Positions 8,657 to 17,469 of a DNA stretch of 64,000 nucleotides are shown piece by piece. The stretch comes from Phycisphaerae bacterium. GTDB lineage: Bacteria > Planctomycetota > Phycisphaerae > UBA1845. The first letter of the stretch is position 1. Every line of letters begins with the position of its first letter. Location: NCBI GenBank assembly GCA_029260075.1, contig JAJDDY010000076.1, forward strand, positions 30,027-94,026, in the 5' to 3' direction. The notes beneath the pieces were generated by a model. That model saw nothing but the letters and a program-made list of their open reading frames with translations. It was not told where the DNA came from and did not search any database. The position numbers and the translations under genes were made by a program.

Positions 8657-9336
8657 GAAGTTACCCTCGTATCTACTTCGGATAGGTCATCCAAGCCGTC
8701 CGGCGTAAGTCGCAGTGTCCGCCCTCGCAGTAGCTGGGCCGTCTCGAGGTCGTGCGTGACTAGAACGATGGACCGACCGCTCTTCGCAATGTCGAGCAGC
8801 GCGTCCGCAATCATGCGCCGCCGCCTGAAGTCGACGTTGGAACTTACTTCATCCAACAACAGCAACGGGGTCTCGGCGGCGAATCCGCGGGCGAGCGACA
8901 CGCGCTGCTGTTCGCCACCGGACAGCGAATGCGGGTATTGCCGAGCAACGCCTCCCACTTCCAGCGCCTCCATGTACCGCATCGCTGCGCGGCGAGCCGT
9001 CCGTCGGGGTTCGTCGTGCAGAAGCCGTCGCACCAGGGCGACGTTGTCCAGGGCGCTGAGATGGTCCCAGAGATTCGCGTGCTGAGTGACCAGGCAGAGG
9101 CGGTGGTTGCCGTTCGTCACCCCATTGTGCTGCGCGGGCTGTCCACCAATGGTGACTTGGCCCTCGACGTCCGTCATGCCGGCGATCGCGCGCAGGAGCG
9201 TGGTCTTGCCCACGCCGCTGGGGCCCACGATGGTAACGATTTCGCCCATGGAGACTTCGAGGTCCACGTTCTTGAAGAGCTCGCGGTCGCCGAAGGCCTT
9301 GGAGACCCCTTCCAGCTTAACCAATGGATCAGGCAT
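8653..9336 (-). CDS. Polar amino acid ABC transporter ATP-binding protein
   Basis: 227 residues with a complete ABC core: Walker A GPSGVGKTT near 38-46, Q-loop VTQHANLW near 83, signature LSGGEQQR near 138 and Walker B LLLLDEVSS near 158, then the H-loop VTHD. The length and composition match GlnQ/HisP ATPases of polar amino acid importers. It overlaps the permease gene by 8 nt and the DAC-like gene by 4 nt, so it belongs to the same transcript. It powers import of the ligand caught by the lipoprotein encoded first in the operon. A single ATPase and single permease imply homodimers of each. Confidence 0.85.
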   Translation of the reverse strand: MPDPLVKLEGVSKAFGDRELFKNVDLEVSMGEIVTIVGPSGVGKTTLLRAIAGMTDVEGQVTIGGQPAQHNGVTNGNHRLCLVTQHANLWDHLSALDNVALVRRLLHDEPRRTARRAAMRYMEALEVGGVARQYPHSLSGGEQQRVSLARGFAAETPLLLLDEVSSNVDFRRRRMIADALLDIAKSGRSIVLVTHDLETAQLLRGRTLRLTPDGLDDLSEVDTRVTS

Positions 9337-10009
9337 GGCGAAACCGTTTCGACAGGCGATCTTCGAACAGTTGCACGAAGATGGCTAGCGGTAGAATCAG
9401 CGCAAGATAGAGTAAAGCCAGCGTCGTATAAAACTCCAGCGGACGAAACGTGTCCTGAATAAGGCGGCCCGTCACATAGAACAACTCACCCACGCAAATG
9501 AACGATGCCAGCGCCGTCAGCTTCAGCGTGTTGACCGCCTGGCCCAGTGTCGGGGCGATCGACCTCCAGACAGTCTGGGGGAACACAATGTGTCGTAGCA
9601 CCTGCCAGCGATTGAAGTGCAGACCCGATGCGGCGTCGAGTTGTCCGACGGGAATGGCCTCGTAGCCTGCGCGGATGATCTCGGCTTGTAACGCGGAGAA
9701 ATTAAGGCTGAGCCCGGCGACAGCAACCCAGAACGGCGGGATGCTTGCATTGGGCCCGAGCAGAATCGGTAAGCAGAAGAAGAGCCAGATCAAAACGACG
9801 AGGACGGGGAGATCACGAAAAACCTCGATGTAGATCCGCGCGATCCAGAATACGGGGCGTAAGCGGGATTGGCGCATGATGGCCACCAGCACACCTATGA
9901 CAGCACCGACGGCGACGGTGACAAGCGTAAGGACCAGAGTGACCAGCATGCCCCACGCCAGCACGTCGCTGTTGCGCCAGACCCAGGTGAAGTCCCACGT
10001 GTAGTTCAT
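9329..10009 (-). CDS. Polar amino acid ABC transporter permease
   Basis: 226 residues with about five hydrophobic helices. The N-terminal MLVTLVLTLVTVAVGAVIG and the EIFRD/EVFRD-P-VL-L-W pattern (YIEVFRDLPVLVVLIWLF), followed by the FSALQAEIIRAGYEAIPVGQLDAA stretch, are typical of HisM/GlnP-family permeases, the latter containing the EAA loop that docks the ATPase. It overlaps the binding-protein gene by 4 nt. It forms the membrane channel for the solute delivered by the lipoprotein. Specificity within polar amino acids cannot be read from sequence. Confidence 0.85.
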   Translation of the reverse strand: MNYTWDFTWVWRNSDVLAWGMLVTLVLTLVTVAVGAVIGVLVAIMRQSRLRPVFWIARIYIEVFRDLPVLVVLIWLFFCLPILLGPNASIPPFWVAVAGLSLNFSALQAEIIRAGYEAIPVGQLDAASGLHFNRWQVLRHIVFPQTVWRSIAPTLGQAVNTLKLTALASFICVGELFYVTGRLIQDTFRPLEFYTTLALLYLALILPLAIFVQLFEDRLSKRFRHA

Positions 10010-10869
10010 TCTGAATCTTGCCCCGCAGCGTGCAGACGCGGCGTGTCGTAGAGGAGCTGGACTTCGTACTTCTCCTGGTACTGCTCCAGCCGTCCCGTGG
10101 CCTTCAAGTACGTGATCGATGCGTCCAGGAATCGCAGAAGGCCGTCATCTGTTGCGCGGACGGACCATGCCAGGGGCAACATTTCGACTTGTTTGCCGCC
10201 CATGAGCACCGGCGTGACCTCGGGGTGTTCCTTGGCGTACGCAGCCACCGTGACGGTGTTCATCAGGCCGATGTCGGCGCGCCCCGAAGTCACCGCGACT
10301 AGGGGCGCGGTCAGATCGCCTCCAGCGATTGCGAGCAACTCGGCCTCAGGCAAGTGTCGCTGGCAATACTCCTCGAGGGCCTGACCTTGCAGCACTGCGA
10401 TCTTGAGGCCCGGTTTGCCGAGGTCTTTGATAGACGTTGGCCGAAACCCGCCGTCCGTCCTCACGACGCCGCTGTTCCCGACGTATGTCACCGGCTGCGT
10501 AAAAGCGACCGCAGCCGCACGTGGGATCGTGATGAAGGTAGCACCCACGCAGAAGTCAAACTGGCCGGACTTCAGCCCAGCCGCGAAATTCGCGAGCGTC
10601 GTCTCGTGCCAAGTCGTCTTGACGTTGAGGCCCTTGGCGATTTCTCGCACCATGTCTGGATAGATCCCGCTCAAGTCGCCTGTTCGCTCATCCCGCTGGA
10701 CGCATGGGGCCCAGACGAGATACCCGACCCGCATTTCGCCGCGATCGATGATTCGCTGCAGGGTGTCGGTTTGTGGCGGAGAGGATCTTGCCTGGGGCGC
10801 CCGGTCACAACCAGAGACACTCAGCAGGGTGAGGGTGGCGATCAAGAAGACGACTTTTTCGAGTTTCAT
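10006..10869 (-). CDS. Amino-acid-type solute-binding lipoprotein of the ABC importer
   Basis: 287 residues. A short charged N-terminus, hydrophobic core and lipobox LSVSGC (Cys at about residue 21) predict a lipid-anchored periplasmic protein. The mature part follows the SBP family 3 pattern: RIIDRGEMRVGYLVWAPC, DLSGIYPDMVREIA, FDFCVGATFITIPRAAAVAFTQP and a later GRADIGLMNT. It is first in the six-gene minus operon and overlaps the permease gene. The ligand is probably a small amino acid or related zwitterion; the unusual downstream genes raise the possibility that it is a modified amino acid or a metabolite recycled by the pathway. Confidence 0.85.
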   Translation of the reverse strand: MKLEKVVFLIATLTLLSVSGCDRAPQARSSPPQTDTLQRIIDRGEMRVGYLVWAPCVQRDERTGDLSGIYPDMVREIAKGLNVKTTWHETTLANFAAGLKSGQFDFCVGATFITIPRAAAVAFTQPVTYVGNSGVVRTDGGFRPTSIKDLGKPGLKIAVLQGQALEEYCQRHLPEAELLAIAGGDLTAPLVAVTSGRADIGLMNTVTVAAYAKEHPEVTPVLMGGKQVEMLPLAWSVRATDDGLLRFLDASITYLKATGRLEQYQEKYEVQLLYDTPRLHAAGQDSE

Positions 10870-11664
10870 GGGGGAGCCTCTATAGTAGCAACACAGCCTA
10901 TCGCACGACAGACGGCCGCTGAGTAGTAGGATAACCGGAAGCAGCGTTCTCGTCAGGACCGATTAGGACTGGTTTTGTATGCCGCGCAGGGAGCACGGAT
11001 CGGCCCTTGAAACCACCGGAGAGACGTTATTGGTGTGGGCCAGCTTGCGTAGAACGCTGCAGAGGCATCGAACGGCGGCGCTGTGGAGACTACCGCGGAA
11101 GCGGCGAGTTGAGCTTGACGCGGAAGGGGAAAACCGCTGCCAACAGCACAGGCAGGGCGCAAGCCTGAGGTGGCCTAGCGGCGTTTCGAGCGGTTTAGGG
11201 CGCGGGCCAGTTTCGAAGTTCCCCTCGGCGAAACCAGTGATTGCGGGCAAGAATGGCCTATTTCGCCCCCTCCGTGGTTTGCGGCCGGCTGAGGGTCTTT
11301 TTGCGTCCGAGGGCCTGCCGAGACGGCGTGTCCCGTCGGCGTTCGAGACAATATGGTGAAAAGCAACGACGGCCATTATGAAGTGCTGGAGTATCTCTCG
11401 GGATGCGCTTGAGAGGCCGAGCAGATCGTCAAGTGGCCAAGGCCTTCGAGCACGCGATGTGCCTCCTCAAAGGGTAACCACCGCTACATAATCCCTGGAA
11501 TCGGGCGTGGAGCGGCCCCGAACGCTCAACCCATCGGTGAGGTACACTCCTCCTGCGAGACGTTCCGCTCAGGTGAACGATCTGCTGGATTTGTGTACCG
11601 GCCCGAATCGCCGGATTCGGGCCCCTTGGACCCCAAAGCCCTCGTTCTCGACCCTCTCCTGGGG
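10870..11664. other. Intergenic stretch with no supported gene
   Basis: About 800 bases separate the divergent importer operon and the ArsR-led metal operon. Several open frames of 60-137 codons exist on both strands but they overlap each other, are rich in Arg/Ser/Pro, lack ribosome sites and resemble no family I know. I see no tRNA, clear repeat or transposon end. The right 35 bases run into the strong ArsR promoter. Confidence 0.5.
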
Positions 11665-11692
11665 TTGACATCTCGTTCTTCATTTCTATAAT
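11665..11692 (+). promoter_or_regulatory. Consensus sigma-70 promoter with dyads, upstream of arsR
   Basis: TTGACA at 11665-11670 and TATAAT at 11687-11692, 16 bp apart, both perfect matches to consensus. Two dyads overlap the -10 and start region: CATTTC (11681-11686) with GAAATG (11697-11702), and TTCGT (11692-11696) with ACGAA (11703-11707). They are the natural place for the ArsR-family protein to bind and block a very strong promoter. Confidence 0.8.
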
Positions 11693-11726
11693 TCGTGAAA
11701 TGACGAAGTTACGCTGCGAGGCTCCA

Positions 11727-12137
11727 ATGCGACGACGTGTAAGAGACGGACTGTGCGAGATCGACTCGGTTGACTCGGCGAGTGTCGAGGAAGCAAGAGC
11801 CGCGCTTCCAAGACGCACGGTGCTGGAGCAGGTGGCCGAGGCCCTCAAAGTGCTCGCTCATCCAAACCGACTTCGCGTGCTCGAAGCCTTGGACGGCCGT
11901 GAACTGTGCGTTTGTGACCTCGCGGCCGCGCTGGATGTTTCGATGTCGACACTTTCGCAGCAGCTTCGCGAGCTTCGGAGGTTGGGTGCGATTGGGTATC
12001 GAGTCTCGGGAAAGTTCGCATATTACTCGATCGCTGATCGTTTCTGGTTGGAACTCGTTCGGTCGGTGACGAGCCATGCTACCGATGAAGGGTCGAACAG
12101 AGGTGCCGTACCAAGCGTGAGATCGGCTGCACAATGA
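11727..12137 (+). CDS. ArsR/SmtB-family metal-responsive repressor
   Basis: About 136 residues. The winged-helix core reads ALKVLAHPNRLRVLEAL, then ELCVCDLAAAL and the recognition helix MSTLSQQLRELRRLG, ending with the wing YRVSGKFAYYSI. The CVC pair in ELCVCDL is the typical ArsR thiolate site for As/Sb or soft metals. An in-frame ATG at 11700 lies only 8 nt past the -10, so the ATG at 11727, with GCGAG upstream, is the likelier start. The stop overlaps the next gene by 4 nt. It should repress its own operon, which carries a metal efflux system. Confidence 0.85.
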   Translation: MRRRVRDGLCEIDSVDSASVEEARAALPRRTVLEQVAEALKVLAHPNRLRVLEALDGRELCVCDLAAALDVSMSTLSQQLRELRRLGAIGYRVSGKFAYYSIADRFWLELVRSVTSHATDEGSNRGAVPSVRSAAQ

Positions 12138-12484
12138 TGCGAATGCTGGCAACACTCATTGTATCGTGGGGCCTGATTGGCGTACCGGCGCTCTGCCAGG
12201 GCGGGATACTTGTTGAATGCTGCGAGGATGCCTGCCCAGGAGAAAGCGAACCATCTGAGCCATGCCAGTGCTCGTCCTGCTTGGAGCTGTGCAACGCAGC
12301 CGTTTCGCACACGGAGCAGAGCAGCGGTTCGAACATCGAGCGCAACGTGTCGCCGATGGATGCGGCGATCCCGCCCGTCATGATTTGGCGCGAGAATGTG
12401 CGTGAAGGTAGCACTGCCTGGCTCGCGTATTTGATACGGGAGCACCTTCCGTACCCTGTACCCGATCGACCACTTCTCGTCTGA
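12134..12484 (+). CDS. Small secreted cysteine-rich protein
   Basis: 116 residues with an N-terminal hydrophobic segment (MLATLIVSWGLIGVPALC) that looks like a signal peptide. The next 40 residues hold eight Cys arranged CC...C...C.C..C...C, acidic in between, suggesting a metal-binding knot; the C-terminal half has none. It overlaps the arsR stop by 4 nt and precedes the RND adaptor gene, so a periplasmic metal chaperone or sequestering protein for the efflux pump is plausible. I do not recognise the family. Confidence 0.55.
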   Translation: MMRMLATLIVSWGLIGVPALCQGGILVECCEDACPGESEPSEPCQCSSCLELCNAAVSHTEQSSGSNIERNVSPMDAAIPPVMIWRENVREGSTAWLAYLIREHLPYPVPDRPLLV

Positions 12485-12666
12485 TTGTCAACCCAACATA
12501 GACAGCGAACCTCACGCCGTTCGTGGCGGCATTGGGTTCGTGCGTCACCCGGCCAGCAGACGGAACCATCGTCGGGTGCTGTGACTGCGGTCTTCCACAG
12601 ATCGCTTCAATGACGGGATGCCGTGAGCTTCTTGGTATGCAAGACACGGAATTCGGAGATAAGCGA

Positions 12667-14295
12667 ATGAAAACAAACAGACCTTACGGGGGCCGATACA
12701 TGGTCCTCATGGTGTCGCTACTGGTGCAGACAGCATGGCCTGCCTGGGCCGACGAGTCTGGTGAGTCGGATTTCTGCGCGACGCACAGAATCGCGGAGTC
12801 GAGGTGCCCGTTCTGCAATCCCAAGTTGATTGAGTCGCTGGGTTTTTGCGCTGGGCACGACGTGCCGGAGGCACTGTGTACACGATGCAATTCATCCCTG
12901 ATTCCTGCCTTCAAGGCTGAGGGCGATTGGTGTGGTGAGCATAGCCTACCGGAATCGCAGTGTGTGGCGTGCAATCCGAGCGTAAAGGACACGTGGGCGT
13001 CGATGCGACCCAAACCGGACCCAAGCGCGCAGCGAGATCCGGCAAGACTCTGGTGTTCGGAGCACGACGTTTACGAAGATGAGTGTTTCATCTGCCACCC
13101 CAACTTGAAGAACAAGCCGGCGAGTGAAGCGGCCAGCGGACTGATGTGCAAAGAGCACGATGTACTGGAGCAGGAGTGTGGAATCTGTCACCCGGAGATC
13201 GCTTCCGACCTGAAACCGGGAGAAAGCCTGAAGATTCGGCAGATCTCGCGGAGTTCTGCGACCAAGGCGGGAATCACGACGGCAAGACCGCGGCCAGGTG
13301 AGGCGTCACCGGGCATCAGCGTTTTCTGCGAGGTGCGCTACAACCAGAACCACCTGGCCCGAATCACGCCTCTTGCGCCCGGCGTGATTGATCGCGTGCT
13401 CGTTGACGTTGGACAGGTTGTGGCGGAGGGTGACATCCTTGTCGAGATCGCTTCCTCGGCGATCGCGGTCGCGAAGCGAGACTACCTGCTGGCCGTTGTG
13501 GATATGAGACTGAAATCCCTGACACTTGAGCGCAAAGCGAAGTTGCTCGAAAAAAAGATTACTGCTGAAGCGATATACCAAGAGGCCGAAGCCGAGTTCG
13601 CAATGGCGAAAGTTGCTACGACAACCGCGCGACAAACGCTGCTGAACTATCGCTTCACCGACGCGGATATCAGGCAGATTGAAAGCACGAAGTCGAGTTC
13701 GTCATTGATGAACGTCAGGGCCCCTTACACGGGTACTTTGGTGGAGCGTGCCGCGGTGGTCGGGGAGGCTGTCGAGCCCGGTGCACAGCTCTTTACTCTG
13801 GCCAATCTCTCAACCATGTGGCTCGAACTTGCCGTCCCGGAAAACCAAATCGCGAGTATGCATCCGGGCCATGTTGTCGAAGCGACCTTTAGCGGGTTAC
13901 CCGGCGAAACGATCCAAGGTGAACTTGTTTGGATCGACTCGCGCGTTGATGAACGGAACCGGCTAGTCAGAGCGCGCGCACTGGTTCCAAACCCTGATGT
14001 AAGACTGAAGAGCGGCATGTTTGGCGAGGTCAAGGTGGTACTCGGCAAATCGGTGAGCATGCTCCGCTTACCGCCATCAGCTTTGCAGCGGTTTGAGGGG
14101 CGACCGTACGTCTTTGTGAAGGAGAACGAGGACTTGTTTCAATTGCGGCGAGTCACGGTGGGCGCCAGAGACGCTCATTCCGTCGAAATCCTCGCGGGCA
14201 TTCTCGCAACCGACGAAGTAGTTGTGTCGGGCGGCTTCACGATGAAATCTGAGTTCCTCAAGTCGCGCCTGGGTGCCGGCTGCGTGGACGATTAG
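12667..14295 (+). CDS. RND efflux periplasmic adaptor (CzcB/CusB-like) with five Cys/His repeats
   Basis: 542 residues from ATG 12667, which has CGGAG 8-9 nt upstream; a longer in-frame start at 12523 lacks a site. After a signal peptide come five repeats of the form CxxH-x6-CxxC(N/H)(P/S) between residues about 35 and 180 (CATH..CPFC, CAGH..CTRC, CGEH..CVAC, CSEH..CFIC, CKEH..CGIC). Each could bind one metal ion. The remainder is a membrane-fusion protein: a lipoyl half (ARITPLAPGVIDRVLVDVGQVV), an alpha-hairpin (about 280-350), second lipoyl half and beta-barrel. It links the inner-membrane pump to an outer-membrane channel and may deliver metal. Usual CusB heavy-metal-binding domains are single; five repeats are unusual. 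Confidence 0.85.
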   Translation: MKTNRPYGGRYMVLMVSLLVQTAWPAWADESGESDFCATHRIAESRCPFCNPKLIESLGFCAGHDVPEALCTRCNSSLIPAFKAEGDWCGEHSLPESQCVACNPSVKDTWASMRPKPDPSAQRDPARLWCSEHDVYEDECFICHPNLKNKPASEAASGLMCKEHDVLEQECGICHPEIASDLKPGESLKIRQISRSSATKAGITTARPRPGEASPGISVFCEVRYNQNHLARITPLAPGVIDRVLVDVGQVVAEGDILVEIASSAIAVAKRDYLLAVVDMRLKSLTLERKAKLLEKKITAEAIYQEAEAEFAMAKVATTTARQTLLNYRFTDADIRQIESTKSSSSLMNVRAPYTGTLVERAAVVGEAVEPGAQLFTLANLSTMWLELAVPENQIASMHPGHVVEATFSGLPGETIQGELVWIDSRVDERNRLVRARALVPNPDVRLKSGMFGEVKVVLGKSVSMLRLPPSALQRFEGRPYVFVKENEDLFQLRRVTVGARDAHSVEILAGILATDEVVVSGGFTMKSEFLKSRLGAGCVDD

Positions 14296-14313
14296 AGGGA
14301 ACGGGCCACCATC

Positions 14314-17300
14314 ATGTTAAATAGTCTTGTAGAATTCGCGCTCAAGAATCGCCTACTGGTGTTGCTTCTATTCGTGCTTTGTGTTGGGCTCGGCGGTTGG
14401 ACCCTCGTACACATCCCCGTGGACGCCTTTCCCGACACAACGCCCGTGCAGGTGCAAATCAACACTGTTGCGCCTGCACTGAACCCGGAGGAGATCGAGC
14501 AGCAGATTACGCTGCCCGTCGAGCTTTCCATCGGGGGATTGCCGGGGCTTTCAAGCGTTCGCTCAATATCGAAGTTCGGGCTTTCGCAAGTTGTCGCCAT
14601 CTTTGACGACTCATCCAGTATAACGGACGCAAGGCAATATGTGTCTGAACGACTGGCCGGAGTGGAGCTTCCCGACGGCATCAGCAGACCGGAACTTGGG
14701 CCGATCGCCACCGGGTTGGGTGAGATCTTTCATTACATCGTGCGATCAGAAGACCCGAATCGTTCGCTCGAAGACCTACGTACGATTCACGATTGGGTCA
14801 TCAAGCCGGAATTGAGGAAGGTCCCCGGTGTTGCCGAGGTAAACTCTTGGGGCGGCAAAGAAAAGCAGTTCCATGTCATCGTCTCACCCGAATCGCTCCT
14901 GAAATACGACCTCACGCTTGACGACGTTTTTGAGACACTCGAAGAGAACAACCACAACGTCGGTGGCGGACAGATTGTTTCGGGCGGTGAGTCGAGACTT
15001 GTTCATGGCATCGGACGTGTAACCAGTATCGAAGAAATCGAGAACATCGTCATTGCAGCGTACGACGGCACGCCGCTTTTTATTAGGGACATCGCCGAGG
15101 TAGCCATCGGACACGAGATACGCCGTGGCGCGGTAACCGCACAAGGTCGCGGCGAAGCCGTGCTCGGCCTCGGGTTCATGCTCATGGGAGAGAACAGCAA
15201 GGTCGTCACGGAGTTGCTCAAGGAGCGACTCGAAGGCGTCAAAAAATCTCTTCCGGGCGACGTCATCGTCGAAATCGTCTACGACCGCACTGATCTGGTA
15301 CGCGAGGTCATCAGCACCGTCAAGCACAATCTCACGGCCGGCGCCGTGCTTGTTATCATCGTGCTCTTCGTCTTATTGGGAAACGTCCGTGCCGGTTTGG
15401 TCGTGGCGATTTCGATTCCCATTGCCATGCTGTTCGCCGTACTGGGAATGTACGAGTTCGGCATTGCCGCCAGCCTCTTGAGTCTCGGAGCCATCGACTT
15501 CGGCGTGATCGTGGATGGCTCCGTGGTGATGACGGAAGCGAACCTCAGGACCCTCGCCGAACGTCAGACTGAACTTGGTCGTCCCCTGAAACGCGGCGAG
15601 CGTCTGCGTTGCATCATCGACTCCAGCAAGCAGGTCGTTCGACCGACCGTGTTTGGCCTCGGCATCATTATGGTGGTGTTCTTTCCCATCCTCATGCTTG
15701 AGGGCATCGAAGGAAAAATGTTTCGACCCATGGCGTGGACGTTCATTTTTGCCTTAGCGGGCGCGCTGATCGTCGCTGTCACGCTCTCACCGATCTTGGG
15801 CTACTATTTCCTGCCCCGCAAGGTTAGCGAGAACACCGGTCTCATTGGACGGGCGCTGGTGGCGGTTTACGGATTGCTGCTCAAATGGGCCTTGCGGCTG
15901 CGAGTCGTAGTGCTGCCGGCTGTTGCCATTCTACTTGTGGCAACCGGTTTTTTGGCCCTCCGGCTGGGCGGCGAATTCATTCCGCGTCTAAGCGAGGGTT
16001 CCACGGTGATCAACACGATACGTCTGGCCGGCGTCTCTATTGACGAATCGGTTGATTACAACTCGCGCATCGAGCGTCTTCTCCTGGAGAAGTTCCCGGA
16101 CGAAATCCGCCATGTGTGGAGTCGCATCGGAACGGCCGAAGTTGCGACCGACCCGATGGGTATCGAACTCACCGATATCTTCATCTCGCTGAAGCCGCGC
16201 GAAGCCTGGTCGCGTGCTACGACGCAAGCCGAGCTAAGCGAGCTCATGCAGCAGGAGGTTGCAGACCTGCCTGGCCTGAACATGGTGTTTACGCAGCCGA
16301 TTGAGATGCGACTCAACGAGATGATTTCGGGCATACGCTCCGATCTGGGGATCAAGATCTATGGTGACGATTTCGACGAGCTCATTCGGCTGAGCAATCG
16401 TGTTCAGGAGATCCTCATCGACATCGACGGAGCGTCGGACATCGCTGTGGATCAGGTGACCGGCCAGCCAACGCTACGAATCAGCGTGGACCGGCAGAAA
16501 ATCGCGCGGTTCGGGATACCCGCCCGTAGCGTCCTCGATTTCGTTGAGACCGTGGGTACGCGACGCGTGGGAGAGGTTTTTGAAGGGCAACGGAAGTTCC
16601 CACTCGTGGTGCGGCTTCCCGACGAATACCGCACGGACAGCGAGCTTCTCGCCGCTACCCTGGTTCCCACTGAGATTGGGCCGCGCGTGCCACTCAGCGA
16701 GCTGGCCCAGATCGAGGATACCGAAGGGGCGTCCACGATCAATCGCGAATGGAGTCGCCGCCTGATTCGCGTGCAGTGCAACGTCGTTGGAAGAGATACG
16801 ACGTCCTTTGTCACGGAGGCGAAAGCACGAATTGACAACGAGATGTCGCTTCCCGAAGGCTATGTGATCGACTGGGGCGGTCAGTTTGAGAATCTCGAAC
16901 GGGCGAGGATACGCTTGAGCATTCTCGTGCCGCTCACGCTGATTCTCGTGTTCTTTCTTCTGTTCTTCAGTCTCAAGAGCCTTCGAGATGTGCTGCTCAT
17001 CTACACGGGCATTCCTTTCGCAATGGTCGGGGCTGTGTTGGCCTTGCATTTTTCGGGACTCCCCTTCAGTGTAAGTGCTGCCGTGGGGTTCATCGTTCTC
17101 GGGGGCATCGCCGTTCTCAACGGCCAGATACTGGTTTCCGCAATTCGGCCGCTTCGAGAAGCTGGCGCGAGTCTTCATGGGGCGGTTACAACGGCGGCAA
17201 GGCAACGACTTCGCCCGGTGTTGGCCACCGCGGTCACTGATGCGGTGGGGTTCTTGCCCATGGCTATCTCGACCGGCGTCGGCGCCGAGGTGCAGCGCCC

Positions 17301-17415
17301 ACTTGCAACGGTCGTGATTGGAGGAATTGTGACCTCGACACTACTAACGCTGTTCATTCTGCCGCTTCTATACGAACTGTTCGGCGGCAAGGAAGCGGAG
17401 ACTCCTCGTGCGTGA
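14314..17415 (+). CDS. Heavy-metal RND efflux pump (CzcA/CusA family)
   Basis: 1033 residues, the family's normal length, starting 18 nt after the adaptor gene. It has the N-terminal helix then HIPVDAFPDTTPVQVQI, two large periplasmic loops and twelve membrane helices in two blocks (about 335-545 and 865-1020). The TM4 proton-relay motif reads AIDFGVIVDGSVV, with the Asp residues of metal-type RND pumps. The GGEFIPRLSEGS stretch opens the second periplasmic loop. It exports a cation by proton antiport. No outer-membrane factor gene follows. The metal cannot be assigned by eye. Confidence 0.9.
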   Translation: MLNSLVEFALKNRLLVLLLFVLCVGLGGWTLVHIPVDAFPDTTPVQVQINTVAPALNPEEIEQQITLPVELSIGGLPGLSSVRSISKFGLSQVVAIFDDSSSITDARQYVSERLAGVELPDGISRPELGPIATGLGEIFHYIVRSEDPNRSLEDLRTIHDWVIKPELRKVPGVAEVNSWGGKEKQFHVIVSPESLLKYDLTLDDVFETLEENNHNVGGGQIVSGGESRLVHGIGRVTSIEEIENIVIAAYDGTPLFIRDIAEVAIGHEIRRGAVTAQGRGEAVLGLGFMLMGENSKVVTELLKERLEGVKKSLPGDVIVEIVYDRTDLVREVISTVKHNLTAGAVLVIIVLFVLLGNVRAGLVVAISIPIAMLFAVLGMYEFGIAASLLSLGAIDFGVIVDGSVVMTEANLRTLAERQTELGRPLKRGERLRCIIDSSKQVVRPTVFGLGIIMVVFFPILMLEGIEGKMFRPMAWTFIFALAGALIVAVTLSPILGYYFLPRKVSENTGLIGRALVAVYGLLLKWALRLRVVVLPAVAILLVATGFLALRLGGEFIPRLSEGSTVINTIRLAGVSIDESVDYNSRIERLLLEKFPDEIRHVWSRIGTAEVATDPMGIELTDIFISLKPREAWSRATTQAELSELMQQEVADLPGLNMVFTQPIEMRLNEMISGIRSDLGIKIYGDDFDELIRLSNRVQEILIDIDGASDIAVDQVTGQPTLRISVDRQKIARFGIPARSVLDFVETVGTRRVGEVFEGQRKFPLVVRLPDEYRTDSELLAATLVPTEIGPRVPLSELAQIEDTEGASTINREWSRRLIRVQCNVVGRDTTSFVTEAKARIDNEMSLPEGYVIDWGGQFENLERARIRLSILVPLTLILVFFLLFFSLKSLRDVLLIYTGIPFAMVGAVLALHFSGLPFSVSAAVGFIVLGGIAVLNGQILVSAIRPLREAGASLHGAVTTAARQRLRPVLATAVTDAVGFLPMAISTGVGAEVQRPLATVVIGGIVTSTLLTLFILPLLYELFGGKEAETPRA

Positions 17416-17469
17416 CATGCCGGTAGCAGTAACTGCCTTCGCAGCACGCTCCAATTGGGGATCAAAGCC

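Noticed and set aside
10963..11376. Open frames of 126-137 codons on both strands in the gap before the arsR promoter
   Set aside because: They overlap each other, are rich in Arg/Ser/Pro, lack ribosome sites and show no family motif; I treat them as chance frames.
12523..12666. Upstream extension of the RND adaptor start
   Set aside because: The extension lacks a ribosome site and would place the signal peptide in the middle of the protein; ATG 12667 with CGGAG fits.
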